Below, one piece after another: positions 1-10,775 of a stretch of 64,000 bases of DNA. The stretch lies in NCBI GenBank assembly GCA_021186555.1, contig JAJKFL010000012.1, positions 20,471,711-20,535,710 of the forward strand, given 5' to 3'. How positions within the stretch are numbered: position 1 is the stretch's first letter; each line of letters starts with the position of its first letter. The position numbers and the translations under genes are program-made. This DNA comes from Reticulitermes speratus (lineage: Eukaryota; Arthropoda; Insecta; Blattodea; Rhinotermitidae). The notes under the pieces are model-generated. The model was not told the origin of the DNA and ran no database searches. It was given only the letters and a program-made list of their open reading frames with translations.

Positions 1-530
1 AGGAAGCCATGTGATTTTCTAACACAGACATAAACACTGCTGGTGTTTAGTGCAGCTCTGATGTGTGGTGACATGTTTCAAGTACAAGCAGCTTTTGTTA
101 CAGCCTTTTTTTTTTTTTTTGTGACAGGAATATCTGTTTGGTGGTTATGACTCATGAAACATTTCAGCAAGCATCTAGAGCAAGCTTTTTTTTTTTTTTT
201 TTTTTTTTTTGAAAGAGCATGATGGCTTACAACTGTGAGGTTATGAGGCTATGTTTAATAACTACAGTATTGGAAATTTATAGGCATACTAGTGGAAAGA
301 TCATGGAGTTGTGAAATTGGTATTTGTAACTTTCTGTCCCTTTCTATGTACAAGTAGAAACATTTAAAGTACAGTAAATGTTGTAAGTTCCAACCACATT
401 TTTTTGCAATATTGTATGATCTTCCTATCCGTATCTTGCTTTCCCACGTGGCCTCTCTGAAACCAAAGTTTCATGTTTCTATCCATCTACTGGTGTGTCT
501 GTACCCACACAACAATGCCACATTACATAC
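1..530. other. Next ZnT intron, with poly-T runs
   Basis: Sequence 3' of the 804-531 exon on the gene strand, so it should be the following intron. Two poly-T runs (about 106-120 and 187-210) are the only structure. The next exon is not in the window. Confidence 0.6.
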
Positions 531-804
531 CACCTATGAGAAGGTAACAGAGCCCATTGAGCAGCAAACCACTAGCTCCCACACACATCACGGCAATGGG
601 GTGATGCATCTCATCACGATCCTCAATGTGCACCAATGTCTGCAGAGCTTCCACCACTAGTGAGAAGCACAGGGATGCAAGGAACACACAGCCACTCAGC
701 ATCACCAGCACATCAATCCTGGCCCAGCCAAATGTGTTCTTCAGCTTCTTTTCTTCTGAGCTGCTGGTGTGGCTGTGATGGTGATGGTGATGATGCTGGG
801 TACA
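531..804 (-). CDS. ZnT1-like zinc transporter, second visible coding exon (TM3-TM4 region)
   Basis: Exon of a cation diffusion facilitator (SLC30/ZnT) that exports Zn2+ from the cytosol. The translation opens with a run of seven histidines (about residues 5-11), continues through KNTFGWARIDVLVM, and gives two hydrophobic helices (CVFLASLCFSLVVEAL and IAVMCVGASGLLLNGLCYLL). The NTFGWAR/E-type block followed by TM3 and TM4 is typical of ZnT1 proteins, and the His stretch is the zinc-binding segment before it. I place the acceptor at the CAG before base 804; an alternative CAG would start the exon at 822, in the same frame. The donor is G|GTATGT at 531/530, phase 1, giving an LLIGG ending as in insect relatives. 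The following exons lie left of base 1. The polyhistidine and WAR features make chance very unlikely. Which insect paralogue this is cannot be decided here. Confidence 0.9.
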
Positions 805-878
805 CTGCATGGAAGTAGGTAGCTGAGGAGCCACGTTTTGATTGTATATCTTAAGGTAGATCACATTTAAAATGAAAT

Positions 879-985
879 CTGTGGTCTTCTGGGGTATTAT
901 GCAGCATCATGTGGTAATTGTTTACGCCATGTAATACCCCAGAAGACCGCAGATTTCGTCAATATCGTGGCGGAAGCCTGAAATC
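879..985. repeat. Hairpin (foldback) repeat, family FB, minimal copy
   Basis: The arm around TGTGGTCTTCTGGGGTATTA is repeated in inverse at about 929-956 and followed by GGCGGAAGCCTGAAATCA. The same arm and tail occur at 13018-13075, 35060-35700 and 45010-45250, so this is a mobile family with the internal region deleted here. Confidence 0.7.
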
Positions 986-1618
986 AACACTTTGAAAATG
1001 ATTGTGAATTAAGGTTTTAGTCCAACTTTACCTCAAAATAGCTAAAATAACAGGAACAAGCCCAGGAACAGCTTATTTCCTTCAATTTTTAATACATAAC
1101 ACCAGAATTTTGTGAATGTTTACCATAAGTCTACTGGTGTGTTTTAACATACAATAGAGATTTTTATACAAATGCTGTAGAAATGTTTATATATGTTCCA
1201 TGATAACAGAATTCATGTATGTGTCTGCATTGGTTCACCAGTTATCATAAAAGTAAAAATGTTTCAAACAGTTACATTATATTTTCTGTTTTCAACAAAA
1301 CTTTTGTTAAATATTTAGTATGCAGTAAGAAGGTAAGTGTGGTTATATCATAGGCCAAAAGATCCTTCCTCACTTTAAAATGGTTTTGAATACTTGGGTA
1401 TGAGCCTTATACAGTGAACATTACAAGCACTGTCCCTAAACATGAAGTCAGAAATAATGACATTTAATTCATCCACATGTAGCATTTGCAATTATCTTTC
1501 ATTTAAGCCCTTCGTACAACGTACCAAAGCCCTATCATACGATGATGCCTTATGTCCTGTTCATGTGCTATTTGGGACACACAACTGATTTTGACTTTGT
1601 AAGAATGTGGTACAGTGG

Positions 1619-2478
1619 GAGCCCTAAGCTGATTGCTGTCTTAACACTTCAGTGACCTCCCAGCAGTGCAAACAGTGTAGACTCCTGAAATGACCACTGT
1701 AATAACCTTTTAGCATATGGCCTCTTAAATAACAGTTTTCTGTTGTGGCTGAAGCATATTCAATTCAAATGCTCACTGCAGTAGATTGTTTTCTCGTTTG
1801 GATTAAAAGGTTGTACAGTTAATGGGATGTCCCATTTGTCTGCTAAAGGTTAATATCAGTGGCCTTCCAACTGTGCCGATCCTAAGCTGACTGCTTTATT
1901 TTCATATCATTGACCTCCTAACAGTGCAGACCCTAAGATGACCACTCAGTGGCTCCCAAGAGTGCAGACCCCTAAAGTGACCACTGTATTAATATCAGGG
2001 GCCTGCCAACTGTGCACACCTTAAGCTGACTGCTGTATTAACATATCAGTGGCCTCCCAACATTGCAGACTTTAAACTGACTGCTATATTGACATATCAG
2101 TGGCCTTACAACAGTTCAGACCATAAGCTGATTGCTGTATTAACAGATCAGTGGCCTTCTAGCAACACAGACTCTAAGCTGGCTGCAGTATTATCATATC
2201 AATGGCCTCCCAAACAGTTCAGACCATAAGCTGACTGCTGTATTAATGGATCAGTTGCCTTCCAGCAATGCAGACTCAAGCTGATTGCTGTATTAACGGA
2301 TCAGACACATTCCAGCAATGTAGACTTTAAGCTGACTGCTGTATTAACATATTAATGGCCTCCCAACAGTTCAGACCCTGTGCTGACTGCTGTACAAACA
2401 TGTTATTGACCACTCAACACTGCAGATGAGCCGACTGTTTTATGGACATATCAGTGGCCTCCCAGCACTAGATGTGAA
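1619..2478. repeat. Minisatellite, about 51-bp unit, about 16 diverged copies
   Basis: The phrase AAGCTGACTGCTGTATTA, followed by CATATCAGTGGCCTCCCAAC, recurs with spacing 50-52 bases (for example near 2023, 2075, 2125, 2176, 2228, 2278 and 2329). The units are diverged, more so at the left end, which points to an old array. It lies inside the ZnT intron. Confidence 0.85.
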
Positions 2479-3504
2479 GGTCTTCGTGTAACAAGTCCAT
2501 AATAATAGGTAATGTAAGTGTAACAATATTATTTGAAAGTTATATTTCTCTTCTGAAATGTGATGCATATGTAATCTGGTAGGTATGTGATGATATTTCA
2601 GAGGAACTTGTTTCCATTGTCAGGGTAGATTATCTATGCAATTGCTCTGAAATGTCAGTACATATGTACCAGACTGCATAGCACATCACATGCCAGAAGG
2701 TGGTTATCTTCATATTCACAGCTGTGAAATTCTCAAAACTCACAGAATTACTCATATTTTAATGTATCTACACCAAAATTCACATTTTTTTTTTTTGTGG
2801 GTGTGTATTTTAGACTCTGTCAATGCAGAGAGTAAATCCTAAAATTCATTTGTACGTGGGTTTTATTCCCCAAGCCCCTTGCTGAATTTGGGTAAAATTT
2901 AGTATCAGATGTCTGCATGTAACATCGTTAAGATTACTTAATTTTAGTCCTCGTTTTATCTCCATAGGAACTTGTTCTGTGTGTAAGAGTATGAACCAAA
3001 TTTTCGTATCTCATTTGTACACAGAATGATTAACTGTGTTGAATACAGTCTGTACAGTAGAATGCTGTATACACATTCATACATACAAACCCCACCGACC
3101 CCACACACAGCACACGCACACGCACAGCACACATGCTGTACAGATTTGTTCTTGTAACTGAAGGGGTTTTAGCAATGTTTACTGGTTCTACTAAATATGT
3201 GGAAATTTATGACCTTAATATTTTAACCCACATCTCTTTGAGCAATCAACTGTGTCAATTTTGCAGTACACTTTATATTTTTGAACTGTCAGTTCCTCTA
3301 ATTTTTCCATCTGTGTTTTGTTAATATTCCCCATCAGCACATAAGACGATTAATCCAAAATAAAGCAGAAGAAACAAAATCAAACTTAAGAAACTTAACC
3401 TTAAAAAAAATATACAAAAAACAGAAGCCGCCCCATTAAAAGGAAATGCAAATATGACATTTAATGAGAGATGTGAGGTTCTCATAGTGGTGTTACTGAA
3501 GGTT

Positions 3505-3634
3505 CAAGTCTTCTTGGATGTTATACTATGTTGAGTCGTGTACTGCTTGGCCCTGAAGACGAGACATTATTGTCTCATAATGCCAGTAACTGAGTATTTA
3601 CCAGTCGGTATGGCATAACATCCCAGAAGACTTG
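3505..3634. repeat. Short foldback element
   Basis: The arm CAAGTCTTCTTGGATGTTAT at 3505-3524 has a near-perfect inverse at 3615-3634 (ATAACATCCCAGAAGACTTG). The interior carries CCTGAAGACGAGAC, a relic of the motif described for the other foldbacks. Similar arms are at 36771, 40098 and 44291. Confidence 0.7.
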
Positions 3635-4316
3635 AATATGCGTGACATGTGATGTTTTGATGCAGTGAGTATTACGGCTGTTGTCTTCTGACATGCAACA
3701 CCACGTACGATATACATACATACACGTATACCACACTACACAGTATCATAGAGAGAAGAATATAATCCTAATAAAGCATTAAAATGTTTCATAAGTAACA
3801 TGAAAATTATTAGAAGAATGTACCCCAGTTAGTAAAATCTGAGCCAAGATTTGCATTCACTTTCACATAAGAGGCAGAACTTCACTTGCTGCTGTAATAC
3901 TGGTGAATACTTAGAGACAAACACATAAAGAAAGGTATTAGACAATAAGAGAAGCTTACCACTGCTGTTGCATTATGTTTGTGGCAGGAGGATGCAAGAG
4001 GGATCTTGTTGCTGGAAAGCACATTGCTGCTTTCATTCTCCTCTCTTCCCTTATTTGCACTTCCATACTGTATGCATATAACAGACAAAGGAAAAGCTGA
4101 AAGAACATCACCCAAAGGAAAAAGCATCTCAACGTACTTCAAGCCCCATATGTATGAAAATGCTATAGTATATTAGGGTTAGTAAATAGCCACAATAGGA
4201 ACAATAACTGCTGTTATAACTACAAAAGAATCATGCTACATTTAACTAATGGACAAGATGGCTGATCTGCAAGATGTAATAAGAAACATTTTCTAACTAA
4301 ATAGGTACTTACTTAA

Positions 4317-4542
4317 CCCTTTACAGACTAAGGTTAACCTGAGATGTATTATTAAAGATCCAGTACCTACCTCGCAGTAAACACTCTCTGTCTCTGTTAT
4401 AGAAATCAATAATTTAATGCTATGTAGGGAAATAATCCTGTTTGTTATGAGAACCATTCAAAACACAATGTGTTGGCAGAATGTAGGGTTCTTTAATGGT
4501 AAACCTGGTGATATATATAGTAACCATTGGGCCTTCAAAGGG
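4317..4542. mobile_element. piggyBac-like MITE (226 bp)
   Basis: Flanked on both sides by TTAA (4313-4316 and 4543-4546). The ends are CCCTTTACAGACTAAGG on the left and the inverse of CCCTTTGAAGGCCCAATGG on the right. TTAA duplication with short CCCTTT-type inverted ends is the hallmark of the piggyBac superfamily. There is no coding capacity. The inverted repeats are short (6-10 bases), so chance is not fully excluded. Confidence 0.6.
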
Positions 4543-5357
4543 TTAAATTCATGGAGATAGGTGATGTCTGTTATGAACTACTTGCATGGTAACTTTTGCT
4601 TGACAGCTTATTTCAGGTTTTATTGGTGCTACAAGGGCTGATAAAAGCAAAATATCTTCAAACTTTTCATTTCATTTTTCTATTTTTTCCCTCCCCATCC
4701 CATCAGGAAGTTGTCTACATGTGTCACTTGTCTCTGCATTGTCCAGTATTTATTTTTCCATATTATTCTATCCTTAGGGCAAAAATAATACCATTTGAGG
4801 CTATCAGCAGTTTGATTGTACATCTGCATCTTAACTGACATATTAATTTCTTATGCATAAATCCTTTTAGGGCGTTGAAATCCCAAGAAAGGGCAGATGC
4901 TGTAGCAGTTTTTAGAATTGGTAGTACATAATGGATGGTAGTACTACAAAATTGGTTAAAATACATCTTTACTTTTGTGGGAGCATATTCTGTTGAGTTT
5001 TGCTGAGGTACTTGTCTTCTAAACCTGTTATTTCATCCTTCATTTGTATGTGCCTTTATACAGGCTGTGCCATATTTAAAGTTTTCATGGCCACTATATG
5101 CAGTGAAGTTTCTTTGGCCCATCATTATCTGTATGTTGGAGGCTGAGACTGTCTGCTTAACATTAGATACCAATTCACTTTTCTTCAGAGGCCAGAGACT
5201 GTCTCCTTAATGTTACATACCAATCCCACTGTCTGTCTCCTTAATATCAATTACAAATCCTGTTTTCTCGTGGTTGATTGCCCCAGAAGATTTCATTGCA
5301 TGTGCCATGTAACTGACACCAATTTCCTCTTGCATGATGATTATTACTCTAGCTTAC

Positions 5358-5546
5358 CTTTATTGTGATTATGCAGCCGACTAATGCAATGGCATTGCAG
5401 AGCATGTGGTATGAGTCAACAAGCAAAGTGAGAGCGTGGGTCATATGGCTCATTATAAGTTGCACAAGAAAAAAGAATATGGTGAGCCCAAGCATTAGAT
5501 ACAGCTGCACAGGTTGTAGGTGACGAAACCATTTTTTCATTGCCAT
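5358..5546 (-). CDS. ZnT1-like zinc transporter, first coding exon (N-terminus, TM1-TM2)
   Basis: Encodes the N-terminus of the same SLC30/ZnT protein: MAMKKWFRHLQPVQLYLM, then TM1 and TM2 with the metal-site segment DSYHMLCNAIAL. The donor is AAG|GTAAGC at 5358/5357 (phase 0), matching the phase-0 acceptor of the exon at 804. A polypyrimidine tract and CAG acceptor lie at 5549-5548, so the exon starts at 5547 with the ATG one base in. A non-coding 5' exon should therefore lie at higher coordinates. Reading further upstream is open, but it crosses the acceptor tract and a LINE tail, so I reject that extension. The length of about 63 codons to the TM2 end fits the family. In human ZnT1 the TM2 zinc site is HxxxD; here the fourth residue after His is Asn (HMLCN). 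Confidence 0.88.
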
Positions 5547-5647
5547 CCTGAAACAAAACAACAAACAACAACTGACTGTTACAGTTAAGTTGGAAGAAGT
5601 GATGTGGGATAGATACAGTAGGTTTTTGTGGTGGTATGCACTAGTAT

Positions 5648-5818
5648 GCAGTAATGGCATCATTCGTTCATTCATTCTGTAGTCTGTCTTCCTTCTAAAA
5701 CACGTGATTGAAGGAAAGTTAGAAGGAAGGACAGAAATGATGGGAAGACGAGGAAGAAGGCGTAAGCAGCTACTGGATGACCTTGAGGAAAAGAGAAGGT
5801 ACTGGAAAGTGAAAGAGA
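5648..5818. mobile_element. LINE tail fragment with inverted 5' part (twin-priming-like)
   Basis: Bases 5684-5818 (plus) match the ORF tail of the LINE also seen at 13740-13900 and 50157-50366 (HVIEGKLEGR, GRRRKQLLDDL). Directly to the left, about 5653-5683 is the inverse of the 3' end of that LINE (GACAGACTGCAGAATGAATG at the 50-kb copy). Here a 3' end points left and an internal segment points right, the arrangement left by 5' inversion on insertion. The reading frame is degraded (for example DDLEEKRR). Confidence 0.7.
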
Positions 5819-5820
5819 AA

Positions 5821-6066
5821 GACCTCTACTCCCCCTCTGGGCCTTCACGGCCTGTTCTAGGGTGAATTTTACTCTCTCTCTCTCTCTCTCTTTTTTTTTG
5901 GGGGGGGGGGGGGGCTCGACAGGACCAGCTCGTCGCAGAGACCTCTACCTGACATCACACAACACTCACAAGAGACAGACATCCATGCCCCGGTGGGATT
6001 CGAACCCACGATCCTAGTAAGCGAGCGGCCGAAGACCCACGCCTTAGACCGCACGGCCACTGGGAT
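5821..6066 (-). mobile_element. SINE D fragment, CT/T/G simple repeats, then SINE A
   Basis: A mosaic. 5821-5866 (plus) is the 3' end of SINE D (CTCTGGGCCT and CCTGTTCTAGGGTGAA). 5871-5914 is (CT)n, T9 and about 15 G. 5915-6066 is a SINE A copy on the minus strand. Its tRNA-like head, read on the minus strand, has an A box within TGGCCGTGCGGTCTAAGG and a B box within GGGTTCGAATCCCA. The head resembles tRNA-Leu. The SINE is missing its 3' tail. Confidence 0.8.
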
Positions 6067-6069
6067 CGG

Positions 6070-6509
6070 CGAACTTTACCTTTACCTATTTGTAATAAGG
6101 ACTATGAAATTGCCCGTAGTAATTAGGAGGCTTGTCACTGTTAGCAGCTACATGGGTACAGACAAAACGATTGGGAATCAGTGTGGATTTTGATGTAACA
6201 GATCAACTACTGGTCACATATTTTACATTTGTTGTTACGTGGGAGAAAAAGTAAATATAATTCTGCAGTATAGACATAAAGAACCGCCTATTATTCGGTC
6301 AGGAGCGTGGTCACATGTAGTCATTCTGCTGGAGTTTCGTATACCCATCTATCTAATTAAGTTAATTAAAATGTTTCAGGGGATGTTTTATGTAGGTTTG
6401 GGTGAAAAATCAATTGTCATTGGTTTCAGCAGTTTTGATTTTGTTTTATGCAAATGCAATGTCATCCTGTGCTTGATTCACCGTCAGATGTTTTAAATGG
6501 CCCATTCTC

Positions 6510-6545
<36 letters not shown>

Positions 6546-6660
6546 AATCTTGCGCTTTCCATATTTTGTACCTTCACGTTTGTTGGGAATTTTTTAATGG
6601 ACGAGGAGCAATGTTGGTTTACCTGTTTCGCTGTGCGTAATGTGTTTGTTTTGTTTTTCC
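6070..6660. other. Unassigned AT-rich sequence with (TC)n
   Basis: No recognised gene. A (TC)n microsatellite occupies 6513-6543. The non-coding first exon of the ZnT gene would be expected to the right of 5549, but I cannot locate it. Confidence 0.4.
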
Positions 6661-6666
6661 TGACAG

Positions 6667-6744
6667 TATTTGAAAGGACACGCGGAAGAAATGCACAGTC
6701 GAATAGAAGTATACAAGAAAGAAATGGAAGGAAACAGTGGATAG
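6667..6744 (+). CDS. Possible last coding exon of an unidentified gene
   Basis: A strong acceptor (T-rich tract ending CCTGACAG at 6659-6666) is followed by an open phase-0 frame of 25 codons ending TAG at 6742-6744. It begins YLKGHAEEMHSRIEVYK and ends in an acidic/basic helix-like stretch. Composition is protein-like, but the piece is short and I do not recognise the family. Another frame is also open, so phase is uncertain. The first AATAAA downstream is about 7473. No upstream exon is identified; it could lie inside or beyond the ZnT locus, on the opposite strand to it. Confidence 0.3.
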   Translation, partial: YLKGHAEEMHSRIEVYKKEMEGNSG

Positions 6745-7758
6745 TTATGAAAACAATGTAAATTAAGCGAGTGGTTTCAGTAATATGAGTTTGAGGTTAG
6801 GTATATTATGTATTTGCAGTCCTTGGTGTGAAAAGCAAGTCTGCCCCAATTGTAAATATGAGTTTTATCTTTAATGCATCAAGAAGAACCCCGTTTTGTA
6901 CTGATGCAACGGTAAGTAGTGTAAACAGTTAAAAACTGAGAAACGGGAATGTTATCGTAGACATAGTTTTAGTTTAGCTGCATTTACAGTTTTGTGTAAT
7001 GTAAATTGTGACACGAGAGTAAAATTTATTTTTTAACACAAAAGCATGGAAATTGCAAGTAAGTTGGTGTTTGATAAACAAATTGCAGAGCACAATTTTT
7101 TTTGGGAGGGGGGTGTAGCAATGGAAATTGTAATGCATTTGAAAGTAATGTAAGGTTTGCGAATAGTATGCAAATCATGATGGCAAGGATGGGTCTTCTG
7201 GTGGGTTATTGTGCATCCTTTTCAACTTTCCAAAAGGACTTGCAAGATTTAAGAAGTGCAGCAAAGTTTGAAGTGAAGCTATGAGAGAGTGTTAGTGGTA
7301 TCAGTGAAGGGATGAAGGAGCTAGGCCTGTAGATATTACAGTAGCCATTGATAGGACTTGACATTGTAGTGGACATGTTAGTCTCAGTGGTGTAGTGTCA
7401 GCAATGAGCACTGTACTGGGAAGTTATCAATGCTGCATTGTAAAAGGTGTGTGAATGCAAAGAAAAAAAAAATAAAACAACATTGAGTAAGTGATTTGTG
7501 CAGCATCAATTTTAAGGTTTTAGTGGTGGCACGGACAAAGCACAAGCAGTAGCCAATTTTACAGGTTCTGTTGAAATGCATGGAGTCAAGCATATAAATT
7601 TGGGGGGATGGAAACAGCCAGGTGTTCTTGAACATAGTAAAGGTAAAGCCATTTGGGAGAAACTGATTTTGAAAAATTAGAATGCATAGGCATATTCAGA
7701 ACAGAAAGGAGACCTGTCTTCACATGCTGCAAAAATGTCTTTAGTAGATGAGAGGCTT
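6745..7758. other. No recognised feature
   Basis: AT-rich sequence; possibly the 3' UTR of the putative exon at 6667-6744. The short ORFs look random. Confidence 0.4.
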
Positions 7759-7893
7759 GGGAATTCAGGTTTTCTGTGATATGATGCTGTGTCATTGGGC
7801 GTATGGTTCCCGACATTACGAAGGAGTATGGTGCCTTTAAAAGATCAGGAGCCACTCACCTGACACTATATGACATACCAGAAGACTTGAATC
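7759..7893. repeat. Degenerate foldback element
   Basis: The left arm around CAGGTTTTCTGTGATATGAT and the right arm around ATACCAGAAGACTTGAATCC are imperfect inverses. GGTTCCCGACATTACGAAGG in the middle matches the region of the 63.5-kb foldback that carries the hammerhead-like motif. Confidence 0.5.
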
Positions 7894-8045
7894 CTCAGCA
7901 ACACTGCTGTGAGAGCAACAGATCTCGTGACAAAAAATCTGTTGCAGGCAAAGGGAGACTGAGTGGTAAGGAAATTAATAAGATGCTAAATTATTATGAC
8001 AGAGAAATTACAAAAAGAGAGAAAGACAACCCATGATTTAAATGC

Positions 8046-8412
8046 AATATCAAAACTAATAAACCAAGATACACGCCGTATACCTCTTACATGTTTTGGC
8101 TACTCATGTGGCCACCTTCAGGGAGGTGCATTACAAAGAATACACACATCAAAATATTGCCGAAGCTTTTGGAACCAATGCAGTGATATAAAGTATTAAA
8201 TTTTAAAAATAATGCAATGCACTATTTTTAAAATTTAATATTTTGTATCAATGCATTGTTACTAGAAGCTTCGGTAGTATTTCGATCTATGTATTCTTTG
8301 TAATGCGCCTCCCTGAAGATGGTCACATGATTGGCCAAAATATGTAGGAGGTATACGGCATGTATGATGTACTTTAATACACTTATGTGTATTTGTTGGT
8401 TTTGATATCATA
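8046..8412. repeat. Foldback element with a hammerhead-like motif in each arm
   Basis: An inverted repeat centred near 8216. The inner arms are the AT-rich TTAAATTTTAAAAATA and its inverse; the outer arms contain CATATCAAAAC-type ends. The motif lies on the minus strand at 8080-8128 and the plus strand at 8305-8351. On the plus strand: CTCC, CTGAAGA, T, stem GGTC...GGCC, AAAA (expected GAAA), TATGTA, GGAGG. The flanking CCTCC/GGAGG pairs as stem I. Both arms have A for the first G of GAAA, consistent with CpG decay. Confidence 0.75.
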
Positions 8413-8940
8413 TCTTATTTGCTCAATGCATGGTTCTGGATCATTTAAAACCATGATCTAGAATTTATCAAACAAGGGAAGACGGTAGGCCGGGGATGTG
8501 AAAAGAGTGATAAAGGATGCTGATGACCCAGAAGATTTTAAATAAAGAGTAGAATGTTTGGAGGTCAGTGCAGCAGTATGTCAACATTCTGCCTCATTTC
8601 CTGAAAGTTAATTTTTTTAGACAAAATATTGCTTTGTGTAAGAGCCATGGCACTTTTTACAGTGTGATTGAACAATATTTAAGACGCTACTGATAACATT
8701 TTAAGTTCTCAAGACACTAAACCAGGGATTTATGTATTTTTTGTGTGTGTGTGAGTGAAGTATGTGCAAAAATATTTATTCCAAGAAAAGAAATTGTTAA
8801 AAATATGTATCTGCTTATATTAGCTTGAGAACATGGAAATATATTAAGAAAGAGTACAAGTGCTTGCTGGAAAAATTTTGTAGCTATTGTATGAACATAT
8901 CCTGAGGTGAAGGTATGTGAATATGGCAGATTTACTGTTG
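8413..8940. other. No recognised feature
   Basis: AT-rich. I see no gene or repeat, except that the LINE fragment to the right may begin before 8940 in decayed form. Confidence 0.4.
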
Positions 8941-9990
8941 CCAGCATGGAAGGTACAACTTCCCCTTAAATGAAACCAACAGTAAAGTCTGGATAGGTAA
9001 GCATTTGCCAGATACATTTTCTATTCAAAATAATCTGAAAAAAGAAGATGTTTTATTGCCATTGTTTTTCAGCTTTGCTCTAGAATACGCCATTAAGAAT
9101 GTCACAAAAAGAACTCAAACTAAATGGCACAGAACAGCTTCTGTTCTATGCTGAAAATGCTTATTGAGTGAGGGAAAGTATGAATATTGTAAAGAAGAGC
9201 TCAGTTTTATTAGTCTCTGGTAAGGAGGTTAGTCTAGAAGTAAATGTTGAGAATATGAAGTATGTATGTCCATGTCTTGTATGAGTGTAGAAAAACAAAT
9301 CACAACATAAAGTTAGCTAATAAATCCTCCGAAAACATGGCAAAGTTCAAATATTTTGGAATGAGACCAACAGATTTAAATTGCAGGTAGGAAGAAATTA
9401 CGAGCAAATGAAATTCAGGGAGTGCTTGCTACTAATCACTTGATAAACTTTTGTCTTATCATTTCCTATCTAAAGACATAACGATTAAAATATACAAATA
9501 TTAATTTTTTCTGTTGTTTTAGATGAGTCTGAAACTTGGTCTGTCATACTGACGGAAGAACATAGGCTGAGGGTGTTCAAGAATAGGGTTGTGAGAAAGA
9601 TATTTGGGCTTAAGAGGATGGAAGTAACAGGAGACTGAAGAAAATTTGCTTAAGAGGAGCTTTGTGATTTTTACTTCTTCCCAAATATTACGCGGGTGAT
9701 AGAATAAAGGATAATGCCATGGGCTGGGCATGTGGCACACATGGGAGTGAAGAGAAATATATACAAGGATTTGGTGAGTACAATTGCGGCAAAAACCATT
9801 TGGAAGGCATAGGCATAGATGGGAGAATAATATTAAAATAGATCTTTAAGAAATAGGATAGGAGGGCGGGGAATGGATTGATCTGGCTCAGAATAGTTAC
9901 TAGTGGTGGGCTGTTGTGAATAAGGCAATGAAATTCGTGTTCCATAAAACGTAAGGAATTTCTTATTATCTGATGAACTATTAGCTTCTC
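8940..9990 (+). pseudogene. LINE (probably RTE-type) RT to 3' end, decayed
   Basis: A degenerate reverse transcriptase of the main LINE family of this window. 9050-9100 reads LPLFFSFALEYAIKN (family: LSPLLFNFALEYAIR). The catalytic YADD box is replaced by YAEN near 9150. From about 9520 the C-terminal region follows (ETWSVILTEEHRLRVF, then IFGLKR), then the conserved WAGHVAHMG-type block near 9720 and the 3' UTR with AATTTCTTATTATCTGATGA. Many stops and shifts, no intact ORF. The clade is a guess from motif memory. Confidence 0.8.
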
Positions 9991-10545
9991 AGGAAGGTCT
10001 GTATTTCATGAAGTTAAATTAAACGATGAAGGAACTATTGTTTTACGCGGTCTCAGGAATGCAGCCAGTATCTGCATCTTAAGAGAGCGGCTGCTGCTGT
10101 GTTAGGCCTATATCTCAACATCCGGTGCTAATAAATGGCGTCACTATTATGGACTGCAGCAAATGCATCACAAAGCATGTAATTTGACGTAAGCGTCTTT
10201 GGAATCGGCATACTGTAATCTGAAGGCCCTGCGTCTGATATTTTCATTTATAAGCTTGACACAGATTCAGACGTCATCTAAGGAAGTGAGTTACAAGATA
10301 CAAGATACAAATTCACAGAAACGCTTGCATGTCTGCAATACAGATGTCCTGCAGCAAGGGCTGATGGTAGCGGCAAATCAGCTTTGCATTACGTGTCATG
10401 TACTTTCGAAACAAGTAAATGCTTTTCATTCATTAGTTTTGGTAGGAATGTCGTAAGTGGGAGTTTATCGAGACACATTATTTATTGTTTATCTACATAT
10501 TTGTGACATAGTTTGGTCCATTAGACCAGTATTATGTTGAGCATT
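9991..10545. other. No recognised feature
   Basis: Mixed composition, no coding signal that I trust. Confidence 0.4.
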
Positions 10546-10554
10546 GTCCACTGT

Positions 10555-10625
10555 CTGAATTATGTTTGATATAAACGACGTTTTGGGAGTTTTCTCTATT
10601 GCCGTCTTCAGTAATATGTTGTCAT
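10555..10625 (-). repeat. Solo hammerhead-like motif relic
   Basis: On the minus strand: CTGAAGACGGCAATAGAG, then AACTCCC, AAAACGTCG. The layout is the same as in the foldback motifs, with A for G in the GAAA box. A similar relic is at 14472-14510. Confidence 0.5.
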
Positions 10626-10775
10626 TACGTAGACATATTTTATGTGCATTTTTGTTTTTATTGTGTGATTATTATCTTATATATTTTATGTTTGAGATAA
10701 TATAATATAAAATAACGAGGTATAATATTTCTAATAAGTGTATTTATTTGGATCATAATAAACAATATCTAATAG

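Larger units (their letters stand above)
805..5357 (-). other. Intron of the ZnT1-like gene
   Basis: A 4.55-kb intron (GTAAGC donor at 5357, CAG acceptor at 806-805), phase 0. It holds a hairpin repeat (879-975), a 51-bp minisatellite, a foldback at 3505-3634, a piggyBac-like MITE at 4317-4542 and otherwise AT-rich sequence. I see no coding signal in 965-1610, 2485-3500, 3640-4310 or 4550-5350. The CA-rich run near 3090-3130 is simple sequence. Confidence 0.8.

Noticed and set aside
5549-5675. N-terminal extension of the ZnT exon beginning MNERMMPLL
   Set aside because: It crosses a good splice acceptor, and its first codons come from a LINE tail.
5915-6066. tRNA-Leu gene on the minus strand
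   Set aside because: A and B boxes are present, but the acceptor stem does not close and the same head is joined to the same non-tRNA body at five loci, so it is a SINE.
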